A DNA stretch of 64,000 nt from Gymnopus androsaceus JB14 (lineage: Eukaryota; Basidiomycota; Agaricomycetes; Agaricales; Omphalotaceae): NCBI GenBank assembly GCA_009733575.1, contig ML769556.1, positions 58,643 through 122,642 of the forward strand, given 5' to 3'. Both the position numbers and the translations under genes were made by a program. Below, one piece after another: positions 58,112 to 64,000 of the stretch; within the stretch, counting starts at the first letter, position 1, and the number at the start of each line of letters is the position of its first letter. Under the pieces are notes generated by a model. The model was given only the letters and a program-made list of their open reading frames with translations, searched no databases and was not told the DNA's origin.

Positions 58112-59933
58112 TGATACACCGATTTTTTGGCTAAGGCTAGAACTGCGCAGAACCAATAATCCTAGGTTCTGTTAGTAACAAAACACAGTCAATAAGAGAA
58201 CTATAGTGAGCCCGAGCTGATAGTTAAAATCTACCGAGGACCTATTCTACCCAAGAGGTTTCAGAGTAATGGTACGCGCAATGGTACCATACTTAACTCT
58301 GTGAATGTGCCTCGATCAAAGTCCTATGCGCGGTATGGTGTAGCGAGGCAAGCTTGTTGGATCACAAGTTGCTGACCGAGGCAGATAAACAGGCCCACAT
58401 ACCAGTTATACTAGGCTAGGTCATTGAAGGATATATCCAAGGGATCGAAGTGTTAACGAGGCATTGCTTCCGCGATCAGCTCACCGAGGAGTCTAAACGA
58501 CACTCAAGTTTATTAAACGAAGCAAGGTGGACCGAGATGAGGAAGTACCCTAACAGGTGCCCTCAAAGTTGACGCTCGCTGGAAAGCGCCCAGGCATATA
58601 GCCGCGGCAATACAACGCGGCCACATGACCCACTTGCTGTAGCTACTTCTAGAGCACGGAAGGACCAAGGAGTATTTCTATCCGAGCCTCAGCATTTTAC
58701 CGAGATCCATATGCTACCAGGCATCTAGACTCGAGACCACGTGGAACTAGGGATAATAACCAGTCTCCCCATTGGCAAGGAAAAACATAGAAATACTTCC
58801 GAGGGCTGTTCTGCTAAAGGAACTGGCAAGCCTTGTAAAAAGGCAAATGACTCGAGTCGATTCGGACCAAAATCCCAAAAGTCGACCCAATCGAGGAGAC
58901 AAACAAACGAGGCAGGAAAACGTCGAGGCAAAACCATAGTATACACGCATATATGGACATCATTTATCTTTTTCTATTTTACTTACTCTGTTTCATCCTA
59001 TCTCGCTCAGTTTCTCTCATTTTCCTATTTTCATATATCTCACTCAGTATATAAGGGTAGCTATTCTATCTCAGAATGACAAGTTAGACTTGATACCTGA
59101 AACGCAGTTCTATCTTAGGACCTGTAGTGATTCGTACACGCTCAGACGCGTCTGCATTGTCCTCTACAACCTTTGAACGGGTGGCCTTCTTGTAACCTCG
59201 ATAATACTGAGGCTGTTCATTCTACTTCCCGGCTATTAAGTCAAGCATTCCTGGTTTTCATCTTGAAGAGAGGTCACATCAGTCTTAGGACCGCAGGTGG
59301 AGCCTAACATGCACACCTCGACGAGCCCGTTGTTGATTAGGAAAGGTCTTGGACCCAAGTGTTGGCTTTGTCTAGTTTTAGGGAGGAAGCTTCTTGGAGT
59401 GTTACCTAGCTTTACCAACAGATTCTACCCCTTGCCCGATCTTCACTGAGTGTGTTAAAAACGCCTACTCGAGTGACTTGCGCGGCAGTCGTATGAGCTT
59501 GTTAGGTAACTCGCGAGAATCCCTGAGAGTTGGAGTATCATTGCGCGGCAATGTAAAGGCTCCCAAGATATGCAAAGTTGTTTGTTGAGTTGGCGTACTT
59601 GACCCGTGCTTTGGTGTTTCACCGCGGATACGCAAAGTCGTCTGTTGAGTCGGTGTACTTGACCTGTGCTTTGGTGTTTGCTTTCCCCTCGATTAGTTCA
59701 GCGCGTCGTCGTACATTAGTTGGCTTTTCAAAACCTCCCTCCAAATATAAAACCTTGTTCATTGCGCACTATCTGTGTCAACTGTTAAGTGCTTTTCTCT
59801 TCGAATCAATTAGTAGTCGAGGGAACCTTTGACAACCTCCTTCCTCGCATTAAATTAAACCTTTTGGATTATATCTGATTGGGGTTATTGTTGTTTGGTT
59901 GGTTTTCATACCCACCACAAATCTAACTCATCA
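58112..59933 (+). mobile_element. 5' LTR of the second gypsy element (copy C)
   Basis: TGATACACCGATTT...AACTCATCA, 1822 bp; solo copies A and B are at 10375 and 12240. It retains many CpG sites that are TpG or CpA in A and B. TATA-like CAGTATATAAGGGTAGC at 59047 marks the promoter. A gag ORF follows on the same strand. Confidence 0.92.
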
Positions 59934-59934
59934 T

Positions 59935-59952
59935 CTGGAGCCCACCGCAAGG
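59935..59952 (+). other. Primer binding site
   Basis: TGGAGCCCACCGCAAGGG starts two bases after the LTR, the expected place and TGG start of a tRNA-complementary primer site. The donor tRNA cannot be named from the window. Confidence 0.6.
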
Positions 59953-60034
59953 GAGCTACTTCTGATTGAAAATTTATTAAGCACAAGTAACTGTTGATCA
60001 TTCAGTGCGCTAAAAAGGATTCGCCATTGCAGTC

Positions 60035-61474
60035 AAAATTTCTGGCTCATCGCATAATCCACCAGCTGGTAGAAGTACACGCAACTCCAGCGAACAGCCA
60101 CTACCGCCGATAGAAAATCCCAACGCGCTACTGAAAAGGAAGCCAAAGGTACCTTTGTACCCACAGCCACCCTATCTGCAGACGCCCGAGGACAGAACTA
60201 CAGCGAGAGTAGCACCGCGAGCTCCTCGTTCAACTAGAACTTTGCCGTCAACTAGACCTTCACCTGTACCCAAGGAAGAGCGTAACAGCCCATCCTTAGT
60301 GACTATAGAGGAAGTTCTTGCTAGCCGAGCAGAACCATCTACAAGTCGAGCCCCGCGTTCACCAAAAGGGAATTTATCTCGGAATAGATTATCAGACGAA
60401 TCATCAGACAACAAAGAGTTTCAGACACCTATCATCAAGACAAGACCCACCGAGCAAGTCCCACAAAGACAAACTCAAACCCCACAAGCTACAAGAATGT
60501 CTATACCTATGACAATCAGTAACATTAAAGTTCAGCTCACGCCGGGAGCCGTGCTTTAACTTCAAAATGACAAGCTCCCGAGCATTCATAAAAAGGCCCC
60601 GCCCGAGTTCAACGGTGATAAACCCGAGAATTTGTTGGCATGGCTAGCCGCTTGCGAAGCACTCTTTGCGTTGAATAAAATCACGGAGGAAATCACGGAG
60701 GATACTGCTAAGAAGCTCCTTGCTGTGAGTTGGATGTCGTACGCAACACAGCTCAAATGGAAGGAGAATCCGATTGTGACTAGTGCAACGACTACATGGG
60801 AAGACTTCCAACAAATGTTGAAGAAAGGCTACCCTGAGACTGCGAGTGAAGAAATAGGATCGAAACAGAGAATCGAGAAGTTAGTAAAGAGTGTTGGAAC
60901 CATATATAGGAACAAGTTGCAGAAGATCCAGAAGTTCATAAGGGCTTTCAGTATCGAAGCAAATAAACTCATAAGTGGACCGCAGCCTGTACTCTCGAAT
61001 AACGAGGCAGTACGATGGTTCCTCACAGTGTTCGATGGTTCTTTCGTGAATACTATTCTCGACAAAGCTGAAGTAGATCTGAAGAATAAAGTTGATCGAA
61101 GAGAAGATGATCCTTTCACTTTGAAGGAAATCATTGAATCTGCTGAAAAACAAGCAAGATTGTGGAAGGGTTATTCTATGTCGTTGTATATGCCTCGGGA
61201 CGACGACAAAATGTCGCGGAAGGACAAAGTCCTTCAAATCGCCAGACAGAGAGGGTGGATGGTTGAAGACCAGTCTAGTTACTTCTTTGAAGAACCAGAC
61301 AATCTGCTTCCCGAGGAAGTATTTTATCAGGAGCCTGCTGAAGGTTCTCAAGGCGTTAACCTGGACGCCTTCAGTAAGCACCTGTTTAATTTCTTCCTGA
61401 ACAAATCCGAGAGTGAAGAGAATGATAAAATGATTGGGAAAGATGCGGCTGACGCTTGGTCGAAAAACTACTAA
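60035..61474 (+). pseudogene. Gypsy Gag (one stop, start codon lost)
   Basis: One frame runs from about 60035 to the stop at 61474. The likely start is ATT instead of ATG (AVKISGSSHNPP follows). A single TAA at 60557-60559 interrupts. N part: Pro/Ser/Arg-rich. After the stop: PPEFNGDKPENLLAWLAACE, TTTWEDFQQMLKKGYPE, RFFLTVFDG-like VRWFLTVFDGSF, and LKEIIESAEKQARLW, the retroviral-type Gag capsid region (retrotrans_gag). The C part is acidic, with no zinc knuckle. It would form the particle. Confidence 0.8.
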
Positions 61475-61574
61475 GCTTGATGAAGGTTTCCACCGAACGG
61501 GAAAAACCTAGTAGGATGGGTAAGAAACCAGGAGGGCACGACTACGCAAATAAAACCCACATCTCGTAAAATGG

Positions 61575-62944
61575 AAGTTGTTATTCCAAAACCCAAAAAT
61601 TTTAATCGAGAGGTATACAAGCCTTTCTGATCTTGATGCTAAGGAAAAATCAAGTGAGGCAACGGAAAAGAAAAGACTAAAGTGGCACCGAAGAAAGTAT
61701 GCTTCGAGACTTCTTCAAGTGACTCTGAAGATGAAAGCAAGGCAGAGGTTTCAACACCTGGCACCGCGGTACCATCAAGGAACAAGTTGAAAAGGCTGCG
61801 CAACCAGCTACTAGACCCTTCGACAGTATAAAACCACTTACAGTTACTCCTATTCCGAGGGACTTACCTAAAGGTGTGCTCCCTGCCCCGCGACAAAGTA
61901 CGAATCCCAGTAAACCACCGAATCAAACCTTAAAGAAAAATGACGGCCCAGCATATAAGCTGCAGAGCCCTAATTACCGACCTGGTTTGGTCGAGGAGGT
62001 TGCTGATTGGATTCTTTCAACTCCAATCTCAGTCACGACTGGCGAGATGTTCGAACTCTCTCCTCAGTTGAAAAAGCTGATGATTAGGAAGAACCGCAAC
62101 TCTCGAGTTCCGATTCAGAAAGCCAGTCAGTTCCTTTACGAAGTACCCTGATCCAGATGATGTTTTCATCGAGGAAGGATAGGTTCACTGATCTGCCCGA
62201 TGCAACTATGCCTCTAGCAGCCCAGTGGATCGAAATTACTGATATGGCCTCTAGGGTGAAACCGAAGTCTTAGAAGAGGATGAAGGCGGTTTAGCAAAAG
62301 GATCCTATGTTCATCGCGATGTCGTTGAAATGTTTAAGCAAGATTTACCGGAGAATGATCCTCGACAAAAGATAACAATTGTCGCTCGTCAATCGAACAG
62401 TCTTAGAGTTATTTACCCTAAGGTGAATGGCTCGAAAGAAGAGGTTGAAGGAGTACTGGATCCCGGCTCGCAAATCATTTCAATGAAGAAGCGTATAGCA
62501 GTAGGATGTGGAGTCTCTTGGGACCCTGACATCGTCATTAACATGATGAGTGCAAATGGGGAACTAAACTCGACGTTGGGTATGGCGAGGAACGTACCGG
62601 TATTTATCGGAGATATGACTATCTACTTCCAAATCCATATTCTCGAGGACGCTCCGTATGAGATGTTGATTGGTAGACCTTTCGATGCGCTGGCGCGGAC
62701 AAGGATTGAGAACGACATCAACGGAGGTCAGATCATTACAATGACTGACCCCAATGATGGACATAGATGTACCATCGGGACATTTGCTCGAGGAAAGGGG
62801 AAGCACATAGAGCCCCCTCCTGACGGCAGTCTAGAGCCAATGGATAGGCCAGCCGCGGAAACACACTTTCAGGCTGCTCAATCCTCGTCGACAGAAAAAC
62901 TAATCTCCGAGGAAGAAATAAATTTTCCTTCCTCCAAGATCTGA
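61575..62944 (+). pseudogene. Gypsy Pol start with aspartic protease
   Basis: 61876-62151 gives GPAYKLQSPNYRPGLVEEVA, ILSTPISVTTGEMFELSPQL, a conserved lead-in to fungal gypsy proteases. 62330-62944 holds the protease: VEGVLDPGSQIISMKK with D-P-G-S active site, SANGELNSTLGMARNVPVFI and APYEMLIGRPFDALARTRIE. It cleaves the polyprotein. The two parts are in different frames, so indels lie at about 61500-62330. Confidence 0.85.
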
Positions 62945-63037
62945 GTAGCCGACAGGGAGAGGTAATGCTTAACATAGGCTTAATAGACGGAAATTTCGTA
63001 TTAGAGGGATATAAGTTGCCAGACAACGGAGAAGAGT

Positions 63038-63492
63038 TTGAAAGTCAAGAGCTTCGCCGAGGCCTATGTAATGGCATCGGTAAACGAGATGGAAGAATTC
63101 GAACCCGTCGCGGCCACAAGGGTTAAGGCATGGTTGAATAAAGAAGCCACAAAGGACAGGAAAATGTTTTATAGTGAATGGAGGGAAGGTTTACCGACCC
63201 CTGAGAGTCAGTCTATTAAAATGACCCCTCAGGAGTTCGAAGCATTTGCCAACAATGGCGAGGCCTTGAAGGAAAGCTTTCACGGATGAGGAGAAAGAAC
63301 CCTCGAAACCAGACGCTAGACATACTTCCATATCTGACGAGTCGAACCCGAAAAAGGCGTACGATGGCACTGAAAACATATCAACCAAAGCCTAACTCAA
63401 TGCGTACCTTTAAGCGAGTTCTCTTGGCAAAGAAGAGAGAACGATCCACTGAAGAATCAGCTGCAGCTGTAAGTTTAATGAAAAGTACATAG
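63038..63492 (+). pseudogene. Gypsy Pol fragment before the RT
   Basis: 63038-63289 (SFAEAYVMASVNEMEEFEPV, MTPQEFEAFANNG) and 63286-63492 (MALKTYQPKPNSMRTFKR) resemble the linker that precedes RT in this clade, in two frames. No RT core follows. Confidence 0.5.
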
Positions 63493-64000
63493 GTAATAGA
63501 CCTATAGTACTTAATGCAAAGTAACTGGGCAAGTGTCCTCCCTGCCAAACATTTTCCTGGCGCCTCCAGTTCGGCATTGGGGCTCGCTTCGGCACCTGTA
63601 CTTATGCCTCATTTGGCCTACCCAATTTGGCATTTCCCGTTATATACAGATCTCATAAATATTTCCAGATATAGTGGCTAGCGCCTTCGACATAAGTACA
63701 ATTAGGCGCTCGGTTCAGTCAGCACCTCACGAGTCACATCTCTTACTCTTACGAGACCGATACAATGTTGTGCAAGGATTCAAGTTGCGAATCTCCATCA
63801 CGGCACCTTGTCACCAGTCCTGCAATACTTGATTCGCTATGCGTATCTTGCGTCTGGGGTTTAACCTGCTGGCGAGCCCATTCCATATTTTTGGTGCATA
63901 GCTATTACTAGCAGAAATTCCTTCTCCTGTAATACGCGCGAAAAGGCGTCGCGACACTCTAGAATTTGTGGTCGGGCTTCGCGAGGTGGACCTTTCGACG
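63493..64000. other. Unassigned end of window
   Basis: No ORF continues the gypsy Pol. The change from coding-like to non-coding at about 63500 suggests another insertion (GGCGCC and TTGGCAT words recur), but no end is visible. Confidence 0.35.

Noticed and set aside
63500..64000. An LTR at the window end
   Set aside because: No TG/CA ends, polypurine tract or second copy can be seen.

Overview
The window looks like a repeat-dominated stretch of a mushroom-forming fungus (Basidiomycota, probably Agaricomycetes). Evidence: short GT-AG introns of about 50-60 bases, LTR elements of Ty3/gypsy chromovirus and Ty1/copia type, a tnp2 (CACTA/Plavaka-like) transposase remnant, and coding remnants of protein families I associate with Agaricomycetes. 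I see no rRNA, no canonical tRNA and no CRISPR. Almost every coding region is interrupted, and the most ordered part is a pair of spliced host-like genes at 21.5-31.0 kb.

Layout. 1-2.04 kb: satellite, then a truncated transposon with a 140-bp internal array. 2.04-7.09 kb: gag and 5' LTR of a chromovirus on the minus strand, the LTR carrying a hAT-type insertion. 7.1-9.1 kb: a repeat (REP-1) and a copia fragment. 9.3-14.5 kb: a spliced gene of an unknown fungal family cut by two solo LTRs. 14.9-17.6 kb: tnp2 transposase remnant split by a 2.28-kb element that itself contains a long hairpin. 17.6-21.3 kb: copia LTR and gag, a second hAT-type element, and a 53-bp satellite. 21.5-31.0 kb: a large spliced gene of unknown function with a promoter array of MCB (ACGCGT) motifs, and a spliced Spt5-like (NGN/KOW) gene. 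31.2-32.2 kb: inverted repeat and promoter-like sequence. 32.3-41.4 kb: chromovirus pol, an antisense spliced gene, and the 3' LTR. 41.4-48.1 kb: inverted REP-1 and satellites, copia pol, another LTR-like segment, REP-1 with a mariner-type MITE, and a copia protease fragment. 48.1-58.1 kb: decayed host-like gene pieces and four copies of a REP-D repeat, one holding a 1.67-kb transposon full of GTTTAAC motifs. 58.1-64.0 kb: 5' LTR, gag and protease of a second gypsy element, running out of the window.

The two chromovirus parts (2-7 kb minus, 32-41 kb plus) appear to be halves of one insertion. Both LTRs are 571 bp once the hAT element is removed, and their outer flanks rebuild one REP-1 copy with a 5-bp AAATT duplication. 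This implies an inversion of about 30 kb. Between pol and the 3' LTR this element carries a gene on the opposite strand with at least two GT-AG introns readable only in that direction. I consider that antisense gene the most interesting object here. Many stop codons in the retroelements are TGA where the family has CGA or TGG, which suggests C-to-T decay of methylated or RIP-like targeted repeats.
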